From assembly GCA_963787045.1 (NCBI GenBank), contig CAWBBR010000023.1, forward strand, positions 186,001 through 250,000: a stretch of 64,000 nt of DNA. Direction: 5' to 3'. The notes beneath the pieces were generated by a model, which saw only the letters and a program-made list of their open reading frames with translations, ran no database searches and had not been told where the DNA came from. This document shows, piece after piece, positions 54,312 to 63,512 of the stretch. The stretch's first letter is position 1, and each line of letters begins with the position of its first letter. The position numbers were made by a program, and so were the translations under genes. Source of the stretch: DATJGR01 sp963787045 (GTDB lineage: Bacteria > Pseudomonadota > Gammaproteobacteria > Pseudomonadales > Azotimanducaceae).

Positions 54312-56756
54312 ATGGCTTCGATTCAATCTCTCGGTATCGGCTCCGGTTTGCTCACGTCCGACCTGATCGACAAGATCATTTCGTCGGAACGCGACGCAAC
54401 GGATGCGCGCATGACCGCGAAGAAAGCGGAGATCGACGCGAAGGTATCCGCGTTCGGCGCCGTCAAAAACACCATCGATGCGTTGCGGACGAAGGCGAAG
54501 GCACTCGGCGACGCATCCAGCCTCCTGATCAATACCGCGACGTCCAGCGATCCTTCGTCGGTGAGCGCGACAGCCACCAACAAAGCACAGGGCGGCGTTC
54601 ACACGGTCGAAGTCACGGCGCTCGCGCGCGCACACACCATCGCGAGCAGGCGCTTCGACGACATCACCTCCGTGGTCGGCAGCGGTACGCTCGATTTCAC
54701 GTTCGGTACCACGACGTTCACCAGTGGCGGCGCTTACGACACGTTCACCGCCAACCCCGATCGCACTACGGCGAGTGTCGTCATCGGCGACAACAACAAT
54801 TCGCTGGCTGGTGTGCGCGATGCGATCAACGCAGCGGACATCGGCGTGACCGCGAACATCGTCAACGACGGGCAGGGCTATCGACTGGTGCTGGCGTCGG
54901 ATCAACTCGGCGCCGCGAACAGCATGCAGGTCAATGTGACCGCTGGCACCACGCCCGGACTCACTGCGCTCGCGTTCAATGCATCGGCGAGCACACCCGA
55001 TACGAACATGACGCAGACGGTGGCGGCGGAAGACGCCGCGCTGACGATCGACGGCATTCCGATCACGCGCGACTCGAACACGGTCAGCGGCGTCGTCGAC
55101 GGGCTGACTTTCAATCTGCTGTCGGTGAACGCGGGTTCCCCGGCGGTGGTGTCGGTTGCGCAAGACACCGCCGGCATTGCCGAGAAAATGCGCGCGTTCG
55201 TCGATGCATTCAACGACGTTCGGGCATTGACGGAACAATTGACTGCGTACAAACCGGACGAAAAGCAAGGCTCGCTGCTCACCGGCGACGCGGCGGTGCG
55301 CAGCATCCGGGCGCAACTGCAGCGGATCCTGTTGGCATCGGTAAACGGCGTGGGTAGCGGCTCGGTGCGCTCGTTGGTCGATGTAGGCGTGACGTCCGAC
55401 CAGGACAATCAGTACTACCTGACGCTGGACGAATCGAAACTCACGGCGGCGCTCGCAAAAGACCCCGCCGGCGTTCAGGGTCTGCTCGCGTCGCAAAGCA
55501 GCGCGAGCGACAGCCTGATCGATTTCGCCGGCTTTGGCAGCAAGACGGCGGCAGGCAGTTACGCCGTTCAGGTCACACAGCTCGCGACACACGGCGCGAT
55601 TGCCGGCGCGTCGCTCGGCGCCGGCGCCTTTACACCGATCACCATCGGCGACGCGAACGATACGTTGACCGTCACGATCGACGGCGTTACGTCCGGTGCG
55701 CTCGCGCTGACGCACGCGACGTACACGAGCGGCGCGGCAATGGCGGCGGAACTGCAGACGCAGATCAATGCCGATTCCTCGTTGAAAGATGCGGGCGTGA
55801 CGGCGACCGTTTCATTCGATCCGACGGACAATCATTTCAGTGTCGCGTCCTCGCGATACGGCGCCACGTCTACCGCGTCGATCGCTGCGATCGATACCGG
55901 TACCACCGCGTCACTCGGATTCGCCGTAGCGGACGGCATCGACGGGTTGGACGTCGCTGGAACGATCAACGGCATCACGGGGGTCGGGAGCGGTCAGTTT
56001 CTGAACGTGCCGAGCGGACCGCAACCAGCATCGTCCGGGTTCTTTCGCGGCGACGTGACGGCCGCGTTCACTACGCCACTGACGCTCGATGCGACGAACA
56101 ATTCGTTTTCGGTGCGCGTCGACGGCGTTGCGAGCGGCGTGATCACGCTGACCGAAGGCGCCTATGCCACCGGTGATGCGCTGGCGGCGGAGATCGAAGC
56201 GCGCATCAACGCCGATGCGGCGCTGACCAGCGGCGGCGCATCGGTGTCGGTCGATTACGACGCGACGGCCCGACGCTTCACGATCACGTCTGCGACGAAG
56301 GGATCGACTTCGGCGGTTGCGTTCACGACCGTCGCCGCCGGCGCCGTAACGGCGCTCGGCTTTGCCGTCGGCAGCGGCACGCCGGGACGCGACGCGGCGA
56401 CCGTCGCCGACGCTGCCGCGGGCGTGTCGCTGCTGATTCACGGCGGTGCACTCGGCGATCGCGGCAACGTAACGCTCGTGCGCGGCGTGATGAATCGCGT
56501 AGATCAGGCGCTCAACGACGCACTGTCGTTCGGCGGCTTGTTCGCGAACAAGCAATCGAGCCTCGATGCGCAGGCGAAGGATCTCGCGGACCAGAAGGCC
56601 GCATTCGATGCGCGCATGACGGCGTTGCAGACCCGGCTGCAGACGCAGTTTGCCGCGGCGGACGCGCTGATCTCGCAGCTCAACAGCACTTCGACGTTCC
56701 TGACCCAGCAGCTCAGCGCGCTGCCGCTCGCGAACTCGAACAAGTCGAAGTCATAG
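54312..56756 (+). CDS. fliD: Flagellar filament cap FliD, enlarged (814 aa)
   Basis: Filament cap. N-terminal SIQSLGIGSGLLTSDLIDKI and C-terminal LFANKQSSLDAQAKDLADQ, QTQFAAADALISQLNSTSTF, LTQQLSALPL match FliD. Normal length is about 450 aa; the extra part holds two copies of a beta-rich module (NDTLTVTIDGVTSGALALTH; NNSFSVRVDGVASGVITLTE), 441 nt apart, each followed by AEL/AEI...INADs. ATG 54312 lacks a good ribosome site. No frame break. Confidence 0.95.
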   Translation: MASIQSLGIGSGLLTSDLIDKIISSERDATDARMTAKKAEIDAKVSAFGAVKNTIDALRTKAKALGDASSLLINTATSSDPSSVSATATNKAQGGVHTVEVTALARAHTIASRRFDDITSVVGSGTLDFTFGTTTFTSGGAYDTFTANPDRTTASVVIGDNNNSLAGVRDAINAADIGVTANIVNDGQGYRLVLASDQLGAANSMQVNVTAGTTPGLTALAFNASASTPDTNMTQTVAAEDAALTIDGIPITRDSNTVSGVVDGLTFNLLSVNAGSPAVVSVAQDTAGIAEKMRAFVDAFNDVRALTEQLTAYKPDEKQGSLLTGDAAVRSIRAQLQRILLASVNGVGSGSVRSLVDVGVTSDQDNQYYLTLDESKLTAALAKDPAGVQGLLASQSSASDSLIDFAGFGSKTAAGSYAVQVTQLATHGAIAGASLGAGAFTPITIGDANDTLTVTIDGVTSGALALTHATYTSGAAMAAELQTQINADSSLKDAGVTATVSFDPTDNHFSVASSRYGATSTASIAAIDTGTTASLGFAVADGIDGLDVAGTINGITGVGSGQFLNVPSGPQPASSGFFRGDVTAAFTTPLTLDATNNSFSVRVDGVASGVITLTEGAYATGDALAAEIEARINADAALTSGGASVSVDYDATARRFTITSATKGSTSAVAFTTVAAGAVTALGFAVGSGTPGRDAATVADAAAGVSLLIHGGALGDRGNVTLVRGVMNRVDQALNDALSFGGLFANKQSSLDAQAKDLADQKAAFDARMTALQTRLQTQFAAADALISQLNSTSTFLTQQLSALPLANSNKSKS
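55656..56325 (+). repeat. Direct module repeat within fliD
   Basis: Modules start at 55656 and 56097 (441-nt period, 147 codons) and each covers about 230 nt. Protein pattern N(D/N)(T/S)(L/F).V..DGV.SG followed by an A(E)..I(N)AD helix-like stretch. Confidence 0.85.
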
Positions 56757-56823
56757 CAACGTCTCAAGTTTGTCGAATTGCAGCCGTCAATCCTTACAAC
56801 GAAAGCTCAACGAAGGACCGAAC

Positions 56824-57231
56824 GTGAATCACGGAGCCCAGGCGTACAGCCGTTTGAACATTGCGACCGCCGTCGAATCGGCGAACTCACAGCAACTCGT
56901 CAAGCTGATGCTCGACGGTACGCTCGCCCGCCTGATACGCGCAAAAGGCTGTATCACTCACCGTGACATCGAGGGGCGCAACGAAGCGCTCGATACCGCA
57001 CTCGGCATCATCGGCGCACTGCAGGGCTGTCTCGACCACGAACGCGGCGGTTCGCTCGCGGCGAACCTGGACTCGCTCTACGAATACATGCAACGGCGGC
57101 TGTTTCGGGCCAACGTCGACAGCGATGTGACCGCGATCGACGAAGTGATCGATTTGGTGCGCACGCTGAAAGACGCGTGGGATGCGATCGACGAGAAAGC
57201 ACCGGCTACGCAGCAGGTGCAGTTCTCGTGA
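56824..57231 (+). CDS. fliS: Flagellar export chaperone FliS
   Basis: 135 aa. AYSRLNIATAVESANSQQLV and LMLDGTLARLIRAKGCIT are FliS-typical. It binds the flagellin C-terminus and prevents early assembly. The GTG at 56824 follows GAAGGA by 6 nt, which decides the start; the same frame is open to 56770 without such a site. Its stop overlaps the next ATG (TGATG). Confidence 0.93.
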   Translation: MNHGAQAYSRLNIATAVESANSQQLVKLMLDGTLARLIRAKGCITHRDIEGRNEALDTALGIIGALQGCLDHERGGSLAANLDSLYEYMQRRLFRANVDSDVTAIDEVIDLVRTLKDAWDAIDEKAPATQQVQFS

Positions 57232-57545
57232 TGTCGGCGTATCCCGGCGTCTCTCTCGTAGCTCCTGCTCTGGTCGAACGCGTCGTGCGCGCGGTGGAAG
57301 GATTCGATCCCGATGCGCTCACCGCAGTGGACACCGACGTACGTCGGCTCGTCGCGGCGCTGGTCGCCGTTCCGGGTGCGAATGCGACGGGCGTATTGTC
57401 CGAACTTGCCGATCTGTACGGTGAGTTACGGGCGCAGTGCGAAACGCAACGCACTCATCTGCAGCAGTTGCTGGGCGAACACCACCGCACCCAAGCCGGG
57501 TTGTTAGCCTACCGATCCTCCGGCGCGACTTCGCTGAAGGCATAA
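57231..57545 (+). CDS. FliT-like flagellar protein
   Basis: 104 aa, helical (APALVERVVRAVEGFDPDAL; SELADLYGELRAQCETQRTH; LQQLLGEHHRTQAGL). Its position directly after fliS, with a one-base overlap, is that of fliT, a chaperone of FliD. Sequence identity to FliT is not obvious, so the gene symbol is left empty. The 3' end overlaps the sulfotransferase gene by 37 nt on the other strand. Confidence 0.6.
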   Translation: MSAYPGVSLVAPALVERVVRAVEGFDPDALTAVDTDVRRLVAALVAVPGANATGVLSELADLYGELRAQCETQRTHLQQLLGEHHRTQAGLLAYRSSGATSLKA

Positions 57546-58201
57546 CCGAACAGTTCGATCTCGCGCGCGCACGCCGCGTCGATCAGGGCGCGCTCGGTCG
57601 GTCCGATCGCCGCCGAGTAGTGCGAGGCGGGCGCGATACCACCGCTCAACGCGATCGGCGCCGGCAGGTTCAGCAGATTGCGCACCGCTTCGAGTTCGGC
57701 CTCGAGGTGCTCGTAGCGGATCACGCGATCGACGGCAAGCGCGCCGTCGATGCTGTACAAATCGAAGTTCGACAGCGACGCGGGCCGCGTTTCGGCGAGG
57801 AACTGCGCGAGGGTGGGGCGCGGTTTGCGGTCGCGGGTACGCTGTTCGTACAGCGCCACGGCTTTTTCCCACGGGTCGCGCTCGACGCAGAATTTGAAGT
57901 AGCTGCCCCACATCTCGCCGCCCAGCAGCGCCCGGATTTCAGCCGCACCGACGTGCTTGTCCAGGCGGGCGCGCCCGCCGCGCACCATCAGCCGCAACCA
58001 GTCGAAAGGCCGATAGCGCGTCAGCGCGATCGATCCGCTCCGGCCGCCGGCCGCTCGCGCCTGCGTCGCGTCGTTGGCCGTCGTCACGCCGGTGACGATG
58101 TCGCCGTCGCCGCAAAACTCGGCCAGGGCAGCCTCGATGCGCGCTCCGGCGGTTTTGCGCGTCGTGACGAATACGAAGCGATGACGGTGACAGACGATCA
58201 T
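57509..58201 (-). CDS. Sulfotransferase-family protein in the flagellar locus
   Basis: 230 aa. It has the PAPS 5'-phosphosulfate-binding-like FVTTRKTAGARIEAALAEF and the 3'-phosphate-binding-like CVERDPWEKAVALYEQR; the arrangement is that of sulfotransferase family 2/3 proteins. The acceptor is unknown. Standing within a flagellar gene cluster, it may modify a flagellin glycan. Other genes of a glycosylation island are not seen in the window. It is convergent with fliT and divergent from fleQ (163 nt). Confidence 0.7.
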   Translation of the reverse strand: MIVCHRHRFVFVTTRKTAGARIEAALAEFCGDGDIVTGVTTANDATQARAAGGRSGSIALTRYRPFDWLRLMVRGGRARLDKHVGAAEIRALLGGEMWGSYFKFCVERDPWEKAVALYEQRTRDRKPRPTLAQFLAETRPASLSNFDLYSIDGALAVDRVIRYEHLEAELEAVRNLLNLPAPIALSGGIAPASHYSAAIGPTERALIDAACAREIELFGYAFSEVAPEDR

Positions 58202-58364
58202 GTGTTGCTTTGGAGGGTGGGATCGGCGCGGCGCATTATGGCACGGCGCTTCGGGATCGCGAGCCGGGAAACCGCCGCCGGAGCCGATGCCAACCGCCGG
58301 AAATTTGACCTATCGCGCTTCCGTACTTTACTTCGAACGGAACCAACAGCAGCGATGGGGCACG

Positions 58365-59711
58365 ATGAGTCGACTACGTGTGGCGGTAAGGATCGACGAC
58401 GCCGAGACGGCACGACATGTCGTCGAGCGGCTCGAATTCGTCGGCGAGACGGTAGTCAGTGTGGCCGATGCGCGGCACATGCCCGGCGACATCGGCACCG
58501 TCTTTACCGACACGGCGGTGAGCGAGCTGCCGGTGCCGATCGTCCGGATCGGCGGAGAAGCCCACGATGCCGGGGTGGCGCACCTGGCGCTTCCGCTGCA
58601 GCTGAACGAACTCTTATCTGCGCTGCACGCGGCGGCGCAGTTTCGCGAGCAACAGGGCTTCGATTGGCCGCTCACCGAGAAGGAGACACTGAAGTTCGCC
58701 GATCTCGTCGGCTGCAGCGCCCGGATGAGCGCGCTGCGCGAATCGATGGGTAAGGTCGCAGGACGCGACGTCACCGTCCTGATCACCGGCGAGTCGGGCA
58801 CCGGCAAAGAGATCGTCGCGCGCGCACTGCATCGTGCCTCGCATCGTTCGGACGGACCGTTCGTGCCGCTCAATTGCGGAGCGATTCCGTCGGAACTGCT
58901 CGAGAGCGAATTGTTCGGACACGAGAAAGGCGCATTCACCGGCGCGCTCACCAGCAAGCCCGGTCGATTCGAAATGGCAAACGGCGGCACGCTGTTCCTG
59001 GACGAGATCGGCGAACTGCCGATGTCGATGCAGGTGAAGCTGCTGCGCGTGCTGCAGGAGCGCTGCTTCGAGCGCGTCGGCGGCAGCACCACGATCAAGT
59101 GCAACGTCAGAATCGTTGCCGCGACGCACCGCGACCTCGAAGCGATGATCCGGGTCGGCGAGTTCCGTGAAGACCTGTTCTATCGCCTGAACGTATTTCC
59201 GATCGCCTTGCCTGCCCTGCGCGATCGCGCCGCCGACATCGCAGCGCTCGTCAGCGTACTTTCGGCCGAAGTCGAGGCACGCCAGCGCGTTTCGATTCGT
59301 TTCGACGCCGCCGCGATGGCCGCATTCGAGAGCTACGCATGGCCCGGCAACGTGCGCGAACTCGCCAATCTCGTCGAACGCATGGCGATCGCGCACCCCG
59401 GCAGCGTCATTGGGGTCGCGAATCTGCCTGCAAAAATCAGAGTCCAAGGGACCGATTCGTCCGTTGGGGAGTCTTCGATCGAACGCATCGGCGGCGACTC
59501 GCTGATCGATCCCGACCGACCGCCGTCGCTGCCGGTAAACGGCATCGACCTGAAGGATTACCTGAATCGACTCGAACGCAGCCTGATTCGTCAGGCGCTC
59601 GACGACACCGATTCGGTGGTAGCGCGCGCTGCCGACCGATTGCACATCCGCCGGACGACGCTGGTCGAGAAGATGCGCAAGTACGGTCTGCAACGCTCGG
59701 ACGTCGCCTGA
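58365..59711 (+). CDS. fleQ: Sigma54-dependent flagellar master regulator FleQ/FlrA
   Basis: 448 aa. Degenerate receiver-like FleQ domain (residues 1-105), AAA+ domain with Walker A TGESGTGKE and GAFTGA (needed for sigma54 contact), and a Fis-type HTH (RAADRLHIRRTTLVEKMRKY). It activates class II flagellar promoters such as that before flgB and in relatives binds c-di-GMP. ATG 58365 (MSRLRVAVRIDDAET). The fleS and fleR genes follow. Confidence 0.93.
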   Translation: MSRLRVAVRIDDAETARHVVERLEFVGETVVSVADARHMPGDIGTVFTDTAVSELPVPIVRIGGEAHDAGVAHLALPLQLNELLSALHAAAQFREQQGFDWPLTEKETLKFADLVGCSARMSALRESMGKVAGRDVTVLITGESGTGKEIVARALHRASHRSDGPFVPLNCGAIPSELLESELFGHEKGAFTGALTSKPGRFEMANGGTLFLDEIGELPMSMQVKLLRVLQERCFERVGGSTTIKCNVRIVAATHRDLEAMIRVGEFREDLFYRLNVFPIALPALRDRAADIAALVSVLSAEVEARQRVSIRFDAAAMAAFESYAWPGNVRELANLVERMAIAHPGSVIGVANLPAKIRVQGTDSSVGESSIERIGGDSLIDPDRPPSLPVNGIDLKDYLNRLERSLIRQALDDTDSVVARAADRLHIRRTTLVEKMRKYGLQRSDVA

Positions 59712-59731
59712 ACGCCAATGAGGAACGCCAG

Positions 59732-60442
59732 ATGATCGCCGCCGAATCGAACTTCAGAACCGCTGCCAACCGGAACGATGCGATGTTCATCGTAGTGGAG
59801 GCACAAGCGGCGCTGGCGCACCAGATTCGCAATCCGCTGACGGTCGCGGGATTGTCCGTAGAACTCCTGTTGATGACGGAGAGCGGCAGCGCAGTGCGCG
59901 AGCGCCTCGAGCGCCTGCGCAGCAGTCTGCAGGCCATCGAACATCAGATCCGCAACGCGCTCGTGTTCGTGCGCGGTGAGCTGACCGAGCGGCACACGTT
60001 CGCGGTATCCGCTTTGGTCGCCGCGATGCGCGACGCCTGGTCGTCGCTGCTCGATGGACACGCGGTAACGTGGGACGAGCGCTACTCGGCGGACGAATTC
60101 ATCGACGGCGATCTTGCGACGTTGGTGGGCGCATTGACGAACCTCGTCGACAACGCGGTCGCCGTCGGCGGCAGCAACGTTGCGTTGCGCGTCGTAGTGG
60201 AGTCGTTGGACGGCACCGTGCGGATCTCGATCGGTGACAACGGTCCCGGGATGGACGCGGAGATGCTCGCGCGGGCGCGGCAACCGTTCGTGTCCGGACG
60301 GGTCGGCGGCACCGGTCTCGGTCTGTCGATCGTCGACGGCGTGACCAAAGCACATGGCGGACGCTTCGTTCTCGAGTCGTCGGTCGGCTTGGGGACGTGC
60401 GCAACGATCGAATTACCGTTGGTGGCCGGGGCCGAGCTGTGA
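59732..60442 (+). CDS. fleS: FleS/FlrB-type sensor histidine kinase without N-terminal sensor domain
   Basis: 236 aa: a dimerisation/phospho-accepting helix with AALAHQIRNPLTVAGLSVEL (catalytic His about residue 31), N-box LTNLVDNAVAV, G1 DNGPGMDAEM and G2 GTGLGLSIVDGV. FleS/FlrB normally has a PAS or other input domain and is 350-400 aa; here the H-box starts almost at the N-terminus. ATG 59732 is preceded by GAGGAA. Its stop overlaps the fleR start. Confidence 0.87.
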   Translation: MIAAESNFRTAANRNDAMFIVVEAQAALAHQIRNPLTVAGLSVELLLMTESGSAVRERLERLRSSLQAIEHQIRNALVFVRGELTERHTFAVSALVAAMRDAWSSLLDGHAVTWDERYSADEFIDGDLATLVGALTNLVDNAVAVGGSNVALRVVVESLDGTVRISIGDNGPGMDAEMLARARQPFVSGRVGGTGLGLSIVDGVTKAHGGRFVLESSVGLGTCATIELPLVAGAEL

Positions 60443-61428
60443 TCGGAAAGACGAGCGGAAACGGCTCGATCATCGCGACCTCGGTCGCGACGCAGCGCTG
60501 CTTCAACCTGGCGGAGCGGGTCTCGCGGACGGACGTTTCGGTACTGATATCGGGCGAGAGCGGCACCGGTAAAGAAGTGGTCGCGCGGTTCATTCACGAC
60601 CGGTCGGCGCGCGCCGGCGGACCGTTCGTTGCGATCAACTGCGCGGCCATTCCGGAACAGATGCTCGAAGCGATTCTGTTCGGCCACGAAAAAGGCGCTT
60701 TCACCGGCGCGCACCAGATGCGAGAGGGCAAGTTCGAACTCGCCAACGGCGGCACGCTGTTGCTCGACGAAATCTCGGAAATGCCCGTTTCGCTGCAGGC
60801 CAAGCTGCTGCGCGTGCTTCAGGAGCGCGAACTCGAACGCGTCGGCGGAAAGCGGACGATTGCGGTCGACGTGCGCGTCATCGCCACGACGAACCGGGAT
60901 CTCAAAGCGAACATCGCGGCCGGCGCGTTCCGCGAAGACCTGTTCTATCGCCTGTCGGTGTTTCCGTTGCAACTCGAGCCGCTGCGCGAGCGGCGTCACG
61001 ACATCGCGCCGCTCGCCGAACACTTTCTCGCGAAACACGGCCGGTATTGCGCCGGTGCATTCCTGTCGCCGGCGGCGCTCGCGGCGCTGAGTACGCACGA
61101 GTGGCCCGGCAACGTACGGGAACTCGAAAACGTCATCCAACGCGCGCTGGTGCTATGGACCGGTGAGCCGATCGAGCCGGCCGACCTCGGACTGGAACAA
61201 GCTGCCGCGCCGCGTGTCGGCGCTGGCGAACGACTCTCGCTCGACGAGCGGATGCTGAATACCGAAGTGGAGATCGTGGCCGAGGTGCTGCGCGACCATC
61301 GCGGCCGTCGCGACGCTACGGCCCGTGCGCTCGGAATCAGCGTGCGCACGCTTCGACACAAACTGAAACGCTGGCGCGAAATGGGCATCCACGTGAATGC
61401 GCGCATCGCGGAGGAAGCACTGACATGA
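60439..61428 (+). CDS. fleR: FleR/FlrC-type sigma54 activator lacking the receiver domain
   Basis: 329 aa: AAA+ domain (Walker A SGESGTGKEV, GAFTGA, RFREDLFYRLSVFPL-like region) from about residue 20, then a Fis HTH (RDATARALGISVRTLRHKLK). FleR/FlrC usually begins with a 120-residue receiver domain bearing the phospho-accepting Asp; it is absent and no DNA for it exists between fleS and fleR. GTG 60439 overlaps fleS, and its stop overlaps the fliE ATG (ATGA). Confidence 0.88.
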   Translation: MIGKTSGNGSIIATSVATQRCFNLAERVSRTDVSVLISGESGTGKEVVARFIHDRSARAGGPFVAINCAAIPEQMLEAILFGHEKGAFTGAHQMREGKFELANGGTLLLDEISEMPVSLQAKLLRVLQERELERVGGKRTIAVDVRVIATTNRDLKANIAAGAFREDLFYRLSVFPLQLEPLRERRHDIAPLAEHFLAKHGRYCAGAFLSPAALAALSTHEWPGNVRELENVIQRALVLWTGEPIEPADLGLEQAAAPRVGAGERLSLDERMLNTEVEIVAEVLRDHRGRRDATARALGISVRTLRHKLKRWREMGIHVNARIAEEALT

Positions 61429-61787
61429 ACACGATCGAGCGACCCGACGTACAGAGCGTGCTGGCACAGATGCGTTCGATGCGCGACGCGGCGCAGGGCG
61501 CACTCGTTCGCACGATGCAGGAGCCGGATCAGCCGACGCCGGCGCAAGGAATCCAAACGGTTCCGAAGTCGGACTTCGGAGCCACGTTACGCACGGCCAT
61601 CGACCAGGTGAACGCCACGCAGATGGAGGCGACGGGCCTGACGGACGCATTCGTGCGCGGCGACACCGACGACCTCGTCAAGGTGATGGTCGCCGTGCAG
61701 AAATCGAACGTGGCGTTCCAAGCCGCGACCCAGGTGCGCAACCGTCTCGTGACGGCGTACCAGGACATCATGAACATGCCGATTTAG
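61425..61787 (+). CDS. fliE: Flagellar hook-basal body protein FliE
   Basis: 120 aa. Conserved C-terminal ATGLTDAFVRGDTDDLVKVM and VAFQAATQVRNRLVTAYQDI identify FliE, the junction between MS ring and rod. ATG 61425 overlaps the fleR stop, so the regulatory and structural genes are cotranscribed. Confidence 0.95.
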   Translation: MNTIERPDVQSVLAQMRSMRDAAQGALVRTMQEPDQPTPAQGIQTVPKSDFGATLRTAIDQVNATQMEATGLTDAFVRGDTDDLVKVMVAVQKSNVAFQAATQVRNRLVTAYQDIMNMPI

Positions 61788-61796
61788 GTCTAGAAG

Positions 61797-63512
61797 ATGG
61801 CAGATCTTCCGGTTGAGATAGACGCCGGCGCCACAGCGCCGAGCGATGCCGCCGCGAACGCGGGCGGCGACTTTCTACGCGGCTACGCGACGTTGCCGAT
61901 CGTCAGACAACTCGGCTTGATGCTGGCGCTGGCGGCCACCGTCGCCGTGGGTTTCGCGGTGGTGTTGTGGATGCGCGAGCCGGACTACAAACCGCTCACC
62001 GGCATCGGCTCGGCAAGGCAGGCGAACGCCGCGGCAGAAGCGCTGCAGGCCGCGAACATTCCGTATCGGTTGGACGACAGCACCGGCATGTTGCTGGTAC
62101 CGGCAGAAGTGTTGCATCAGGCGCGCATGAAGATCGCCGGTGTCGGCGGACTTGGCGGCGATCAGGAAGGTTTCGAGCTGCTCGACAAAGACCAGGGCTT
62201 CGGCGTCAGCCAGTTCATGGAAACCAACATGTTCCGGCGGAGCCTCGAAGGCGAACTGGCGCGGAGCATCACCAGCATCAACTCCGTGCAGCACGCGCGC
62301 GTGCATCTGGCCATTCCGAAATCGACGGCATTCCTGCGCGACCAGCGCACGCCGACGGCGAGCGTTACGGTGGGGCTCGCACCGGGACAGTCGCTCAGCA
62401 GCGGCCAGGTGCGCGCCATAATGAATCTGGTGGCGGGCGCGGTCACCGAATTGACCGCCGATCACGTCACCGTCGTCGATCAGTCCGGGCAGCTGCTGTC
62501 GGGCCAGGACGACAATACCGAACAAGGCGGCACCGATCGTCAGTTCAAGTACGTGCAACAGCTCGAAACGAATCTGCGCGACAAGGTGCACAACATTCTG
62601 CTGCCGACCGTCGGTGCGAATCGGTTCACCGCCGAAGTGGCGGCCGACGTCGACTTCACGTGGGTGGAGGAAACCGAAGAGCTGTTCAACCCGGATCAAC
62701 CGGCGCTGCGCAGCGAGCAGACTTCGAACGAGCAGCGTCTCGGCGAAGGCTCCGACGGCGGTGTGCCGGGTGCCACGTCGAACCAGCCGCCCGCCGTTGC
62801 AAGCGCGCCGCAGACGTTGGCCGAAGTCACCGGGGCCGTTGCGACCGCCGCCGGAGCCGCAGGAACCACGGCGCCAGCGACCCCGCCGAGCCGCAGCCGC
62901 TCGCAGTCGACGCGCAACTTCGAGCTCGATCGCACGATCAGCCACACGCGCCATCAGGTGGGCCGCGTGACGCGTTTGACCGTGTCGGTGCTGGTGGACG
63001 ATCTGCCGGCGCCGGCCGCGGAAGACGGCAAGGTGACGTACGTGCCGTGGAAAGAAGCGGACCTGGAACGTTTGACGGCGCTCGTGAAGAACGCGATCGG
63101 CTACAACGCCGCGCGCGGCGACACCGTCACCGTCGTCAACAGTCCGTTCCTCGAAGAACACATGGAACCGATCGAGCCGGTGCCGTTCTGGACGCAGACG
63201 TGGTTCATCGACGTGGTGAAGAAAGTAGTCGGCGGACTGCTCGTGCTCGCGCTGGTGCTGGGTCTGCTGCGGCCGCTGTATCGGAACCTGAGCCGCGCCG
63301 GTTCGTCGGCGGCGTCGTCCGACGCGGCGATGGCGCGCCTCGTCGCGATGCGCGGCACCGGCGATCGTTACTACGGCGGGCTCGAGGGCGGCCAGGGTTT
63401 ACTGGGCGGTCCCGCGCATCAGTCGCAACTGGCCACGGTGCGCGGCCTGGTCGCCGAAAATCCGGCCCGCGTCGCACAAGTGGTGAAACACTGGGTATCG
63501 AAAGATGAGTGA
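61797..63512 (+). CDS. fliF: Flagellar MS-ring protein FliF
   Basis: 571 aa. N-terminal helix LGLMLALAATVAVGFAVVLW, then YscJ/FliF ring-building motifs (QARMKIAGVGGLGGDQEGFE; FMETNMFRRSLEGELARSIT), a long loop, a second membrane segment (VVKKVVGGLLVLALVLGLLR) and a C-terminal tail that binds FliG. Ten bases after fliE. Confidence 0.96.
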   Translation: MADLPVEIDAGATAPSDAAANAGGDFLRGYATLPIVRQLGLMLALAATVAVGFAVVLWMREPDYKPLTGIGSARQANAAAEALQAANIPYRLDDSTGMLLVPAEVLHQARMKIAGVGGLGGDQEGFELLDKDQGFGVSQFMETNMFRRSLEGELARSITSINSVQHARVHLAIPKSTAFLRDQRTPTASVTVGLAPGQSLSSGQVRAIMNLVAGAVTELTADHVTVVDQSGQLLSGQDDNTEQGGTDRQFKYVQQLETNLRDKVHNILLPTVGANRFTAEVAADVDFTWVEETEELFNPDQPALRSEQTSNEQRLGEGSDGGVPGATSNQPPAVASAPQTLAEVTGAVATAAGAAGTTAPATPPSRSRSQSTRNFELDRTISHTRHQVGRVTRLTVSVLVDDLPAPAAEDGKVTYVPWKEADLERLTALVKNAIGYNAARGDTVTVVNSPFLEEHMEPIEPVPFWTQTWFIDVVKKVVGGLLVLALVLGLLRPLYRNLSRAGSSAASSDAAMARLVAMRGTGDRYYGGLEGGQGLLGGPAHQSQLATVRGLVAENPARVAQVVKHWVSKDE

